A stretch of 64,000 nt of DNA from Polaribacter sp. BAL334 (lineage in GTDB: Bacteria; Bacteroidota; Bacteroidia; Flavobacteriales; Flavobacteriaceae), in contig NZ_JADWOV010000323.1 in assembly GCF_015767435.1 (NCBI RefSeq), positions 100,697 through 164,696 on the forward strand, read 5' to 3'. The first letter of the stretch is position 1; every line of letters begins with the position of its first letter. This document shows positions 29,251 to 38,430 of the stretch, piece by piece. A program made the translations under genes and the position numbers. The notes below the pieces were generated by a model. The model saw only the letters and a list, made by a program, of their open reading frames with translations, was not told the DNA's origin and searched no databases.

Positions 29251-32136
29251 TTACACATAATCCTCAATTGGATTGCATGAACAGATTAAATTTCTGTCTC
29301 CATAAGCATCATCAACTCTTCTGACAGATGGCCAAAATTTATTTTCGGCAACATAATCCAAAGGAAAAGCAGCTTGTTTTCTTGAATAAGGTAAATTCCA
29401 TTCATCAGAAGTTAGCATAGATTGCGTATGTGGTGCGTTTTTTAAAGGATTGTTTTCATTCTCTTTATTGGCAGCATCAATTTCTTTTCTAATGGAAATC
29501 ATGGCATCACAAAAACGATCTAATTCCGATAAACTTTCAGATTCAGTAGGTTCAATCATCATTGTACCAGCTACAGGAAATGAAACTGTGGGCGCATGAA
29601 AACCATAATCCATCAAACGTTTTGCGATGTCAACAACCTCAATTCCGTTTTGTTTAAAATCTCTACAATCAATAATCATTTCGTGAGCTGCGCGTCCTTT
29701 TTCGCCAGTATACAATGTGTCAAAAGAACCTTGTAAGCGGGCTTTGATATAATTTGCATTTAAAATGGCATTTTTAGTAGAATTTGTTAATCCACTAAAA
29801 CCGAGCATTTTAATATATCCATAAGAAATCAAACAAGCCAACGCAGAACCCCAAGGTGCAGCAGAAATGGCTGTGATTGCTTGTTCACCACCCGTTTCAA
29901 TCATTGGATTTGTAGGTAAAAACGGAACTAATTGTGGTGCAACACAAATTGGACCAACTCCAGGACCTCCACCTCCATGTGGAATTGCAAATGTTTTGTG
30001 TAAATTTAGGTGACAAACGTCAGCGCCAATTGTTGCAGGATTTGTCAATCCCACTTGAGCGTTCATATTGGCACCATCCATATACACTTGACCTCCATGA
30101 TCGTGAATAATTTGTGTAATTTCTTGAATAGCACTTTCAAAAACCCCATGAGTTGAAGGATAGGTTACCATCAAAGCTGCTAAGTTTGCAGAATGTTCAA
30201 TGGCTTTTGCGCGTAAATCTTCCACATCAATATTTCCTCTTTCATCAGTTTTCGTAACAACGACTTTCATTCCAGCCATTACTGCAGAAGCAGGATTGGT
30301 TCCATGTGCAGAAGCAGGAATGATGCAAATATCTCTGTGAGAATTTCCGTTTGCCAAATGATAAGCTCTAATAGTCATCAAACCAGCAAATTCTCCTTGT
30401 GCTCCAGAATTTGGTTGCAAAGAAGTTCCTGCAAAACCTGTGATAATATTCAATTGATGTTCTAATTTTTTCAAAACAATTTGATAACCTTCAGCTTGAT
30501 TCAATGGTACAAATGGATGAATATTTCCCCATTGAGGATTGCTCAAAGGCAACATTTCAGAGGCTGCATTCAATTTCATTGTACAAGAACCTAAAGAAAT
30601 CATTGAATGATTCAACGCCAAATCTTTGCGCTCTAATTTCTTGATATAACGCATCATGTCTGTTTCAGAATGATACGTATTGAATACTTTATTTTCTAAA
30701 AATGGTGTGTTTCTTTGAAGGTTTTCTGAAATAACTTCAAAATTAGCCGAGAAAGATTCTTGTGTTAAAATTTGATGAAAATCTCCTTTTCCTTCAGCTT
30801 CAGCAGTATTTTGTTGCTTTTTTAATTGACCGAAAATGGTAAATAAAGTCATCAAATCTTGCTGAGTTGTAGCTTCGTTTATCGAAATTGACAATAGATT
30901 TTCATTGATGTAATTAAAGTTTACATGATGCGATTCTGCAATTGGTCTAACTTTTAAACAATCAATTTCTACTAATAAAGTATCAAAATAAGAAGAGTTT
31001 AGTTGAGTAAATCCTGATTTTTCTAAATAATCAGCTACTAATTTTGTCTTGTTATGAACGCTATCTGCAATAAATTGAATCCCATCTTTTCCATGAAAAA
31101 CTGCATACATTCCTGCCATTACAGCCAATAAAACTTGTGCTGTACAAATATTTGAGGTCGCTTTTTCACGTTTGATGTGTTGCTCACGAGTTTGCAAAGC
31201 CATTCTCAACGCACGATTTCCATCTCTATCTTTTGTAACTCCAATAATTCTTCCAGGAATACTTCTTTTATATGCTTCTTTTGTGGCAAAAAAAGCAGCA
31301 TGAGGTCCACCATAACCTAGTGGAATTCCAAAACGTTGCGAAGTTCCAACAACAACATCAACCCCAAATTCAGCAGGTGCTTTTAATTTTACCAATGATA
31401 AAATATCAGCAGCAACAGCAACTTTGATGTTGTTTGCATTTGCTTTTGCAACAAAATCTGTGTAGTCAAAAATTTGTCCGTGTTTTGCAGGATATTGTAA
31501 AATGGCTCCAAAAAATTCCTCTGAAAAATCAAATTCTTCATGATTTCCAACTACTAATTCAATGCCAATTGGTGCTGAACGCGTCAATAAAACAGACAAT
31601 GTTTGAGGTAAAATTTCTTCAGAAACAAAAAACTTTGAAGCATCAATTTTCTTTTTATCCCTTTCTCTCACATCAAACAATAAAGCCATTGCTTCAGCAG
31701 CAGCAGTTCCTTCATCCAATAAAGAAGCATTTGCCAATTCCATCCCCGTCAAATCACAAATCATGGTTTGGTAATTCAATAAAGCTTCCAATCTTCCTTG
31801 AGCAATTTCTGCTTGATAAGGTGTGTATGCTGTGTACCAACCTGGATTTTCTAAAATATTTCTTTGAATAACACTTGGCACAATTGCTTCGTGATAACCC
31901 AATCCAATGTAACTTTTGAAGACTTTGTTTTTCTCAGAAAGTTCCTTAATATGAGCCAAATACTCATATTCACTCATGGCAGGTTCTAAATCTAAATCGT
32001 TTTTTAAACGAATATTTTCTGGAACAGTTTCGTTGATTAACTGCTCTAAACTATCAACTTTTATGGTTGATAACATGATTTCTTGCTCCTTTTTATTAGG
32101 ACCAATATGTCTAAATTGAAACGAATTTGTATTCAT
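29251..32136 (-). CDS. gcvP: glycine dehydrogenase (decarboxylating), P protein
   Basis: The PLP-dependent P protein of the glycine cleavage system. At 961 residues it is the single-chain (fused P1-P2) type. The N terminus FQFRHIGPNKKEQEIML, the segment SYIGLGYHEAIVPSVIQRN, and the PLP lysine in LNLHKTFAIPHGGGGPG near residue 714 identify it. gcvT and gcvH are not adjacent. A reverse-strand TACTTTTG box lies about 80 bases upstream. Confidence 0.98.
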   Translation of the reverse strand: MNTNSFQFRHIGPNKKEQEIMLSTIKVDSLEQLINETVPENIRLKNDLDLEPAMSEYEYLAHIKELSEKNKVFKSYIGLGYHEAIVPSVIQRNILENPGWYTAYTPYQAEIAQGRLEALLNYQTMICDLTGMELANASLLDEGTAAAEAMALLFDVRERDKKKIDASKFFVSEEILPQTLSVLLTRSAPIGIELVVGNHEEFDFSEEFFGAILQYPAKHGQIFDYTDFVAKANANNIKVAVAADILSLVKLKAPAEFGVDVVVGTSQRFGIPLGYGGPHAAFFATKEAYKRSIPGRIIGVTKDRDGNRALRMALQTREQHIKREKATSNICTAQVLLAVMAGMYAVFHGKDGIQFIADSVHNKTKLVADYLEKSGFTQLNSSYFDTLLVEIDCLKVRPIAESHHVNFNYINENLLSISINEATTQQDLMTLFTIFGQLKKQQNTAEAEGKGDFHQILTQESFSANFEVISENLQRNTPFLENKVFNTYHSETDMMRYIKKLERKDLALNHSMISLGSCTMKLNAASEMLPLSNPQWGNIHPFVPLNQAEGYQIVLKKLEHQLNIITGFAGTSLQPNSGAQGEFAGLMTIRAYHLANGNSHRDICIIPASAHGTNPASAVMAGMKVVVTKTDERGNIDVEDLRAKAIEHSANLAALMVTYPSTHGVFESAIQEITQIIHDHGGQVYMDGANMNAQVGLTNPATIGADVCHLNLHKTFAIPHGGGGPGVGPICVAPQLVPFLPTNPMIETGGEQAITAISAAPWGSALACLISYGYIKMLGFSGLTNSTKNAILNANYIKARLQGSFDTLYTGEKGRAAHEMIIDCRDFKQNGIEVVDIAKRLMDYGFHAPTVSFPVAGTMMIEPTESESLSELDRFCDAMISIRKEIDAANKENENNPLKNAPHTQSMLTSDEWNLPYSRKQAAFPLDYVAENKFWPSVRRVDDAYGDRNLICSCNPIEDYV

Positions 32137-32216
32137 TAATTGAGGTTAAAGTGTCTATATTTCAAACGATTTAGTGGTTACCAAATCCACAAAAAATAGT
32201 TTTAATTTTTGCGACA

Positions 32217-32224
32217 CAAAAGTA
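32217..32224 (-). promoter_or_regulatory. -7 box upstream of gcvP
   Basis: The reverse strand reads TACTTTTG followed by TGTCGC. It would give gcvP a leader of about 75 bases. The -33 element is not recognisable. No glycine riboswitch fold was seen in the leader. Confidence 0.4.
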
Positions 32225-32309
32225 CGTATTTTATAAGATTATTTTTTGTTAGAATTTCCCCAAAATAAAATTATTATCAACCGTTTTATAAGGTTATGAA
32301 CAGAAATGC

Positions 32310-32317
32310 TATTTTTG
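32310..32317 (+). promoter_or_regulatory. -7 box abutting the start of the UbiA-like gene
   Basis: TATTTTTG is a full -7 match followed by CGAT and the ATG at 32322. With the usual distance from the -7 box to the start site, transcription would begin at or next to the ATG, which would make the message leaderless. No Shine-Dalgarno-like sequence is present. The -33 element is weak. Confidence 0.45.
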
Positions 32318-32321
32318 CGAT

Positions 32322-33143
32322 ATGAATGTATTCAAAAAAATTATTGATTTTTATATCAATGCTAGTATTCATGTGGCTTTTGCGGTGTATGCATTTTTAA
32401 GAATTACGGAACTGTATTTAGAGATTCCATATCAGAAAAATCTTAATTATTTCATCTTTTTTGGAACGATTACAGGGTATAATTTTGTGAAATTTGCAGG
32501 TGTTGCAAAGTTGCATCACAGAAGTTTGACACGTAATTTAAAAATCATTCAAATTTTCTCATTTTTTTGTTTTTTAGCAATGTGTTTTTATGCTTTTTCA
32601 CTTCCCATAAACACGCTTTTGTTAACTACTCCTTTTACCTTTTTAACCATATTATATGCTGTTCCTTTTTTAAGCGGATTTGAAAAAAATCTTCGCAATA
32701 TTGGGTATTTAAAAATCATCATTGTGGCATTGGTTTGGGCTGCATTTTCGGTAATTATTCCTGTTTTTGAAGCAACAAAAAGCTTTTCTTATGAAGCTAT
32801 TTTATTGTTTATTCAACGTTTTTTTATAGTTATTGTTCTTATTTTGCCTTTCGAAATCAGAGATTTGCAATTTGATGCAATTTCACTACAAACCATTCCA
32901 AGAAAAATTGGAATTCCAAAAACAAAACGATTAGGATTGATTTTAATGCTTTTCTCTTTACTTATTTCGTATGCACTTTCTGTTAATTTTGAAACAAAAA
33001 ATGCTTTTATGATTTTATTTTTTTTAGTGATTGTAATGCTGATGAGAGCAAAAGTGAATCAATCAAAATATTACAGTGCTTTTTGGGTAGAAGCGTTACC
33101 CATCATTTGGTGGCTACTTCTTTTAGGATTTCATAATTTTTAG
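32322..33143 (+). CDS. UbiA-like membrane protein
   Basis: A 273-residue protein with about eight hydrophobic segments, arranged like the UbiA prenyltransferase superfamily. The second signature is recognisable as EIRDLQFDAISLQTIPRKIG near residue 178. At the first Asp-rich motif (normally NDxxDxxxD), the matching segment GYNFVKFAGVAKLHH near residue 52 keeps the Asn but has no Asp. It may have lost or changed prenyl transfer activity. I do not know its function. Confidence 0.6.
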   Translation: MNVFKKIIDFYINASIHVAFAVYAFLRITELYLEIPYQKNLNYFIFFGTITGYNFVKFAGVAKLHHRSLTRNLKIIQIFSFFCFLAMCFYAFSLPINTLLLTTPFTFLTILYAVPFLSGFEKNLRNIGYLKIIIVALVWAAFSVIIPVFEATKSFSYEAILLFIQRFFIVIVLILPFEIRDLQFDAISLQTIPRKIGIPKTKRLGLILMLFSLLISYALSVNFETKNAFMILFFLVIVMLMRAKVNQSKYYSAFWVEALPIIWWLLLLGFHNF

Positions 33144-33244
33144 TGATTAAAGATTGATATTTTGTGAACTTTTATGTTATATTGAGTAAAAAAAACTGAT
33201 TTCATAAAACTCATCACAAGTTCCCTTATTCATTTCGAAATTTG

Positions 33245-33252
33245 TAAATTTG
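33245..33252 (+). promoter_or_regulatory. -7 box of the fused serine biosynthesis gene
   Basis: TAAATTTG followed by CCCC is a full -7 match, 29 bases before the start codon. The upstream region has no clear TTG at 18-20 bases. Confidence 0.45.
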
Positions 33253-33281
33253 CCCCTTAAAATTAAGGATTTCATTACACA

Positions 33282-35174
33282 ATGATGACCACCAAAAGAA
33301 ATTACGTTTTTGATTTTGATAGCACGTTAACTCGTGTGGAAGCTTTGGATGTTTTAGCTGAAATTACGCTTCAAAATAATCCTGAAAAAGAAGCGATTAT
33401 CCAACAAATTATTGATATCACAAATCTTGGAATTGATGGAGAAATTTCTTTCACTGAATCTTTGCGAAGAAGAATCAATTTGTTGAATGCTCACAAAGAA
33501 GATTTAAGCGAATTAATCAAACAATTGAGAAAGCAAGTTTCATCATCAATTGAGAGAAATAAAGAGTTTTTCCAAGAATTTAAAGATGATATTTATGTAA
33601 TTTCTTGCGGCTTTAAGGAATTTATTGATCCAATTGTGGCAGAATATAACATTCCTTCTCATCGTGTTTTTGCCAATACTTTTGAGTTTGATGAAAATGG
33701 TAAAATCGTTGGTTTTGATTCAAAAAACGTACTTTCTCATCACAATGGAAAAATTGACTGTTTGAGAAATATGCATTTAGAAGGAGAAATCCAAGTAATT
33801 GGTGATGGTTATAGCGATTATGTAACTCGTGAAGCAGGAGTTGCAGATAAGTTTTTTGCTTATACTGAGAATGTTTCCAGAAAAAAAACGACTGAAAAAG
33901 CAGACCATATTGCCCCAAATTTTGACGAATTTTTATACATAAACAAGTTGCCAAGAAATATTTCATACCCAAAAAACAGGATTAAAATTTTATTATTAGA
34001 AAATGTTCATCCTGACGCATTTAACAAATTATCTACTGACGGATTTTCTGTAGAATCTATTTCAAAAAGTTTGTCTGAAGAAGAATTGATTGAAAAAATC
34101 AAAGATGTTCATGTGTTAGGAATTCGTTCCAAAACAGATGTTACCAGAAAAGTAATTGAAGCAGCTGAAAAATTAATGGTGGTGAGTGCTTTTTGTATTG
34201 GTACCAAACAGATTGATTTAGAGGCTTGTAAAGAGCATGGAGTAGTAGTTTTTAATGCTCCTTATAGCAATACACGTTCTGTGGTGGAATTGGCAATTGG
34301 TGAAATTATCATGCTGATGCGTTCTACTTTCCAAAGAAGTACTGAAATCCATAATGGAAAATGGAATAAAACTGCTGATGGTTCTAAAGAGGTTAGAGGT
34401 AAAAAATTAGGAATTGTTGGTTATGGAAACATTGGAAAACAATTGTCTATTTTGGCAGAAGCACTTGGAATGGATGTGTATTATTATGATATTGAAGATA
34501 AATTATCCATTGGAAATGCTACAAAAATGTATTCTTTAAAGGATTTATTAGCAATTTCAGATGTAGTAACGTTACATGTGGATGACAATCCTACCAATAG
34601 AAATTTCTTTGGAAAAGAGGAATTTTCACAAATGAAAGATGGCGCACATTTTATCAATTTGGCAAGAGGTTTTGTAGTGGATATTGAAGCATTGACAGAG
34701 GCTTTGAAAAGTGGAAAATTAGCAGGAGCTGCAGTAGATGTATATCCTAAAGAACCTGCAAAAAACGGAGAATTTCAAACAGAATTACAAGGTTTGCCAA
34801 ACGTAATTTTAACACCACATGTTGGAGGAAGTACTGAGGAAGCTCAAAAAGATATTGCCGATTTTGTACCCAATAAAATCATGGGATACATCAATAATGG
34901 AAATACAGTTGATGCTGTAAATTTTCCAAATATTCGTTTACCAAGGCAAGTAAATGCGCATCGTTTTTTACATATTCATAAAAATGTGCCTGGTGTAATG
35001 GCAAAAATCAATAAGATTTTGGCAAAATACGACTTGAATATCAGTGGTCAATATTTATCTACAGATCCAAAAGTGGGGTATGTAATTACTGATTTGGACA
35101 AAGAGTATAATAAAGAAGTGATTGAAAAATTACGAAATGTAGAAGGAACTATCAAGTTTCGAGTGTTGTATTAG
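33282..35174 (+). CDS. fused phosphoserine phosphatase-like / D-3-phosphoglycerate dehydrogenase
   Basis: A 630-residue two-enzyme protein for serine synthesis. Residues 1-210 are a HAD phosphatase of SerB type: nucleophile motif DFDSTLT at 11-17, ISCGFKEF near 108 and GDGYSD near 175. Residues 230-630 are a SerA-type dehydrogenase: IVGYGNIGKQ (NAD) near 387, the catalytic Arg in LARGFVVD, the catalytic His in TPHVGGST and a C-terminal ACT domain (HKNVPGVMAKINKIL) that could bind serine. It would perform steps one and three of the pathway; the step-two transaminase is not adjacent. Confidence 0.92.
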   Translation: MMTTKRNYVFDFDSTLTRVEALDVLAEITLQNNPEKEAIIQQIIDITNLGIDGEISFTESLRRRINLLNAHKEDLSELIKQLRKQVSSSIERNKEFFQEFKDDIYVISCGFKEFIDPIVAEYNIPSHRVFANTFEFDENGKIVGFDSKNVLSHHNGKIDCLRNMHLEGEIQVIGDGYSDYVTREAGVADKFFAYTENVSRKKTTEKADHIAPNFDEFLYINKLPRNISYPKNRIKILLLENVHPDAFNKLSTDGFSVESISKSLSEEELIEKIKDVHVLGIRSKTDVTRKVIEAAEKLMVVSAFCIGTKQIDLEACKEHGVVVFNAPYSNTRSVVELAIGEIIMLMRSTFQRSTEIHNGKWNKTADGSKEVRGKKLGIVGYGNIGKQLSILAEALGMDVYYYDIEDKLSIGNATKMYSLKDLLAISDVVTLHVDDNPTNRNFFGKEEFSQMKDGAHFINLARGFVVDIEALTEALKSGKLAGAAVDVYPKEPAKNGEFQTELQGLPNVILTPHVGGSTEEAQKDIADFVPNKIMGYINNGNTVDAVNFPNIRLPRQVNAHRFLHIHKNVPGVMAKINKILAKYDLNISGQYLSTDPKVGYVITDLDKEYNKEVIEKLRNVEGTIKFRVLY

Positions 35175-35190
35175 GAAAATAAAATCAATA

Positions 35191-35227
35191 AAAAAATCCT
35201 TCAAATTTTTTTTGAAGGATTTTTTTT
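35191..35227. terminator. bidirectional intrinsic terminator
   Basis: A 15-bp perfect stem (35191-35205 with 35211-35225) has a run of Ts on the + side and a matching run on the - side. It serves both the serine fusion gene and the convergent J-KTSC gene. Confidence 0.85.
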
Positions 35228-35238
35228 ATGTCAAAAAG

Positions 35239-35685
35239 TTAAGCGTTTACTGCTACTTTTTTGATTTTTCTGTATAAGAAAGAATTAAAAATATTTCTTC
35301 TTCCAAAGTTGTTCATCGATTTTGCGTTGACAAATTTCCCAAAAAGAATTTTACTAACTCCAAAATATTCATAGGTATTTCCATCAGAAAAAGTAACTTC
35401 TAACAGCATACTTTTGTGACGCCAATCAACAACCTGGCATTCTGAAGTGGTGATTTTGTATTCGTCTAAATTGGCTACTTTCGTTTCAGGAGCAATGCTC
35501 ACTAAAAAATGGTATCCGTCAATAATTTTTGTACTGATTTCTTCAGCTTCCAATTTCGCAGTTTCATCCACAAATTTATCAGGATGATATTCTTTTACTA
35601 AATTTCTGTAGGTTGTTTTCAATTCTTTTAAATCGATAGCACCTTCAATGTTGAATAGTTTTTTGTATTCTTTAATTCGCTTCAT
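35239..35685 (-). CDS. J-domain and KTSC-domain protein
   Basis: A 148-residue protein. Residues 5-65 form a DnaJ-type J domain with the HPD tripeptide at 34-36 (VKEYHPDKF), the part that stimulates Hsp70 ATPase. Residues 85-145 match the KTSC domain (VVDWRHKSMLLEVTFSDGNTYEYFGV), a small fold named after lysyl-tRNA synthetase C-terminal context and found in RNA- or chaperone-linked proteins. The pairing suggests a specialised DnaK cochaperone. A TACTTTTG box lies 22 bases upstream. Confidence 0.82.
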   Translation of the reverse strand: MKRIKEYKKLFNIEGAIDLKELKTTYRNLVKEYHPDKFVDETAKLEAEEISTKIIDGYHFLVSIAPETKVANLDEYKITTSECQVVDWRHKSMLLEVTFSDGNTYEYFGVSKILFGKFVNAKSMNNFGRRNIFNSFLYRKIKKVAVNA

Positions 35686-35707
35686 GTATTTTTATTAAAA
35701 TAGCGCG

Positions 35708-35715
35708 CAAAAGTA
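35708..35715 (-). promoter_or_regulatory. -7 box of the J-KTSC gene
   Basis: The reverse strand reads TACTTTTG followed by CGCGC, a full -7 match 22 bases upstream of the start codon. Confidence 0.45.
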
Positions 35716-35766
35716 TGGATAATAAATGGATAGCTTACTATTTTGATGTTAATTAAAGATGAAATT

Positions 35767-36960
35767 TTACTGTTTTACATCAAATATGGTTTTCAAATTC
35801 ACAATATTCACGTCTTTTTCACCCAAATATCGTTTGCTTCCCAAATACCTATTTTTATTCATTTCATCAAAATGAGGCTGCGTTTTATCCATAGAACTGA
35901 TATGTACATTTCCTGAAGCATGAATAAATTCTTGTTTGTCATTTCCTAACCAAATGCCTACATGAGTCACTTTTTGCTTCGAATTTTCAGTGGCTTTTTT
36001 TCCAAAAAACAACAAATCTCCTTTTTCTAAATCTGAAAAATTGAGTTGTTCATCCACCCTTTTTCCAGCGTTGATTTGTTGAGATGCGTCTCTTGGAATC
36101 ACAAATCCATTCATCAAATACACCATTTTTGTAAAACCGCTACAATCCATTCCTTTTGCAGAAGTTCCTCCCCATAAATAGGGAAAACCTTCCATTTTTT
36201 TGGCAATTTCTTCAATAGATTCTTTTGTTGGAATCCAATTTTCTAACCAAGAATCATAGAGAACAGCGTCACTTTTTTTGATGAAACCCATTCTATTATC
36301 AGGATATTTTACTTGATAAAATTGAGCATCCTCAGCAATATATTGCAACATTCCACCTAAAGAAATATCGGAAATAATCGATTTTTCAAAATCTTTTTGC
36401 GCATACACAAATCCAAAAAGTGCTGTAAAAAGTACTTTTTTTGAAGCATTCCATTGATTGATTTCTGTTTCATTCATCAATTGAATTCCTCCTTTATCAA
36501 CCCAAGAAATGTAGTTGTCAGGAGTTTGAATTCTGTAAAAGTCACCATTTTTGTCCAATACTTTTAATGACATTCCCAACAAACCTTGTGTGCCCAATTC
36601 TGCTGAATGAGATGCTTCTGAACGAATATTAATTGCCGAATTTTTTGCAACGGCAAATTGAAAGTTACCAACAACTGAATCAGGCAAAATTCGCACGTTG
36701 TTTTCAAATTTGAGATTTGTTTTTTGGAGACTGTCTATCAAAATGCGAAGCGCATTTTTCGAAGTTGTTTCTCCTTCAATCGAAAAAAGATTGTTTTTCT
36801 GAACAAATTTGATGTCAAAAAGTTCCACTCTTTTATCCGGCGCAAATTCTTGTTTGATGGCCAAAGTCACTTTTTCCAACTCTTGAATCGTTTGAACGTC
36901 ATTTTTGCAAGACATAAAAACGATTAAAATCAAACAAACCACTATTTTTAAAAATTTCAT
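35767..36960 (-). CDS. NlpC/P60 (C40) peptidase lipoprotein with SH3 domains
   Basis: A 397-residue lipoprotein (lipobox Cys at 18, VFMSC). Two bacterial SH3-like domains are visible, about residues 105-157 (INIRSEASHSAELG) and 175-230. The C40 peptidase domain follows, with the catalytic Cys near 273 (KGMDCSGF), the His in THVGIWLGN and a third polar residue in FIHASGNVHISS. Such enzymes cut peptidoglycan stem peptides between D-Glu and the diamino acid. It diverges from kynU. Confidence 0.88.
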   Translation of the reverse strand: MKFLKIVVCLILIVFMSCKNDVQTIQELEKVTLAIKQEFAPDKRVELFDIKFVQKNNLFSIEGETTSKNALRILIDSLQKTNLKFENNVRILPDSVVGNFQFAVAKNSAINIRSEASHSAELGTQGLLGMSLKVLDKNGDFYRIQTPDNYISWVDKGGIQLMNETEINQWNASKKVLFTALFGFVYAQKDFEKSIISDISLGGMLQYIAEDAQFYQVKYPDNRMGFIKKSDAVLYDSWLENWIPTKESIEEIAKKMEGFPYLWGGTSAKGMDCSGFTKMVYLMNGFVIPRDASQQINAGKRVDEQLNFSDLEKGDLLFFGKKATENSKQKVTHVGIWLGNDKQEFIHASGNVHISSMDKTQPHFDEMNKNRYLGSKRYLGEKDVNIVNLKTIFDVKQ

Positions 36961-37006
36961 CTGATGTATTTTTTAGCGAATTTACAAAAAATCAAATGCT
37001 CATAAA

Positions 37007-37037
37007 TTGAAAACTTAAAAGTATTGTTTTATCTTTG
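37007..37037 (+). promoter_or_regulatory. promoter of the kynurenine operon
   Basis: TTG at 37007-37009, a 20-base spacer and TATCTTTG at 37030-37037 form a good Bacteroidota promoter, 22 bases before the kynU start. No obvious operator repeat is next to it. Confidence 0.7.
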
Positions 37038-37059
37038 AAAACCAACCAATATTTTTTGC

Positions 37060-38340
37060 ATGCAGTATCAAAATTCATTGGCATTTGCCAAACAATTGGA
37101 TGCCCAAGATGTGCTTTCGCATCTTAGAAATCAGTTTCACATTCCCAAAGATATAAACGGAAATGAATGGCTGTATTTTACAGGAAATTCCTTGGGTTTA
37201 CAGCCAAAATCAACTGAAAATTACATTCTTCAAGAATTGAAAGATTGGGCAAATTTGGGTGTGGAAGGTCATTTTGAAGCAAAAAGACCTTGGTTGAATT
37301 ACCATGAATTTTTGACTGAAAAAATGGCAAAAATCGTAGGTGCAAAACCAATTGAAGTGGTGGTGATGAACACATTAACTACAAATTTGCATTTGTTGAT
37401 GGTTTCTTTTTATCAACCCACAAAAACCAAATACAAAATTGTCATTGAAAGTGATGCTTTTCCTTCAGATAAATATGCAGTAGAATCGCAATTAAAATTT
37501 CATGGTTTTGATGCTCAAGAAGGTTTAATTCTTTGGAAACCAAGAGAAGGAGAAGATTTGTTGAGAATGGATGATTTAGAGCAAATTATTGAAAATCAAG
37601 GAAATGAAATTGCAATGTTGCTGATTGGAGGTGTTAATTATTATACAGGTCAGTTTTTAGATTTGAAAAGAATAGCTACTATTGGTCATTCAAAAAATTG
37701 TTTGGTAGGAATTGATTTAGCACATGGAGTTGGAAATATTCAGCCAAATTTACACGAATCAGGAGTGGATTTTGCAGCTTGGTGTACCTATAAATATTTG
37801 AATTCAGGTCCAGGAAGTTTGGCAGGAATTTTTGTTCACGAAAAACATTCGAAAAATAAAGAGCTACCACGTTTTTCAGGTTGGTGGAATCACAACAAAA
37901 AAACACGTTTCAACATGCGAATAACCTTTGATGTCATTGAAGGTGCAGAAGGTTGGCAATTGTCAAATCCGCCAATTTTATCAATGGCTGCCATTTTAGC
38001 CTCTTTGGATTTGTTTGAAGAAGTTGGCATGGATGCTTTGCGTGAAAAATCAGAAAAATTAACCGGTTTTTTCGAATTTTTAATTCAACAAATTGAAACG
38101 GACAAAATAAAAATAATTACGCCATCCAATCCAAATGAAAGAGGCTGTCAAATTTCTATTCAAATTAAAGATGCTAATAAAAGTTTACATCAACAATTAT
38201 TAGCAAAAAATGTGATTACAGATTGGCGAGAACCAAACGTAATTCGTTGTGCACCAGTTCCAATGTATAATAGTTTTGAAGATGTTTATAGAATGGTAGA
38301 AAGCCTATCCTCAATCCTTTCCAAAGGAAAGGAGGTTTAA
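37060..38340 (+). CDS. kynU: kynureninase
   Basis: A PLP enzyme that splits kynurenine or 3-hydroxykynurenine into alanine and anthranilate or 3-hydroxyanthranilate. The 426 residues include FTGNSLGLQPKS, VEGHFEAKRPW, the Asp in GIDLAHGVGN and the PLP lysine in WCTYKYLNSGPGS near residue 250. The last 12 residues (SLSSILSKGKEV) and the stop are encoded by the left arm of a palindromic element that starts exactly at the codon boundary 38302. It is first in the degradation operon. Confidence 0.96.
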   Translation: MQYQNSLAFAKQLDAQDVLSHLRNQFHIPKDINGNEWLYFTGNSLGLQPKSTENYILQELKDWANLGVEGHFEAKRPWLNYHEFLTEKMAKIVGAKPIEVVVMNTLTTNLHLLMVSFYQPTKTKYKIVIESDAFPSDKYAVESQLKFHGFDAQEGLILWKPREGEDLLRMDDLEQIIENQGNEIAMLLIGGVNYYTGQFLDLKRIATIGHSKNCLVGIDLAHGVGNIQPNLHESGVDFAAWCTYKYLNSGPGSLAGIFVHEKHSKNKELPRFSGWWNHNKKTRFNMRITFDVIEGAEGWQLSNPPILSMAAILASLDLFEEVGMDALREKSEKLTGFFEFLIQQIETDKIKIITPSNPNERGCQISIQIKDANKSLHQQLLAKNVITDWREPNVIRCAPVPMYNSFEDVYRMVESLSSILSKGKEV

Positions 38341-38430
38341 ATACATTAAAAAATAATTATGAAAAAAAATGATCATGATTTGAGTCAGATTGAAAAAGTC
38401 CTCCCTTTTGGGGAGGATTTAGGAGGGGCT
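38302..38430. repeat. MITE-like composite palindrome at the kynU-kmo junction
   Basis: A 129-base element with imperfect inverted ends (AGCCTATCCTCAATCC at the left, GGATTTAGGAGGGGCT at the right; 16 of 21 end positions match). A small hairpin lies next to each end: CCTTTCC-AAA-GGAAAGG at 38316-38332 and TCCTCCC-TTTTG-GGGAGGA at 38399-38417. The middle is AT-rich. The left arm codes for the KynU tail. The right part holds the kmo start codon and its first 24 codons. Confidence 0.75.

Noticed and set aside
31434..31871. 145-residue forward open frame
   Set aside because: Antisense within gcvP, Leu/Gln/His-rich, no start context.
32137..32250. Glycine riboswitch before gcvP
   Set aside because: The leader is about 75 AT-rich bases without the conserved tandem aptamer motifs.
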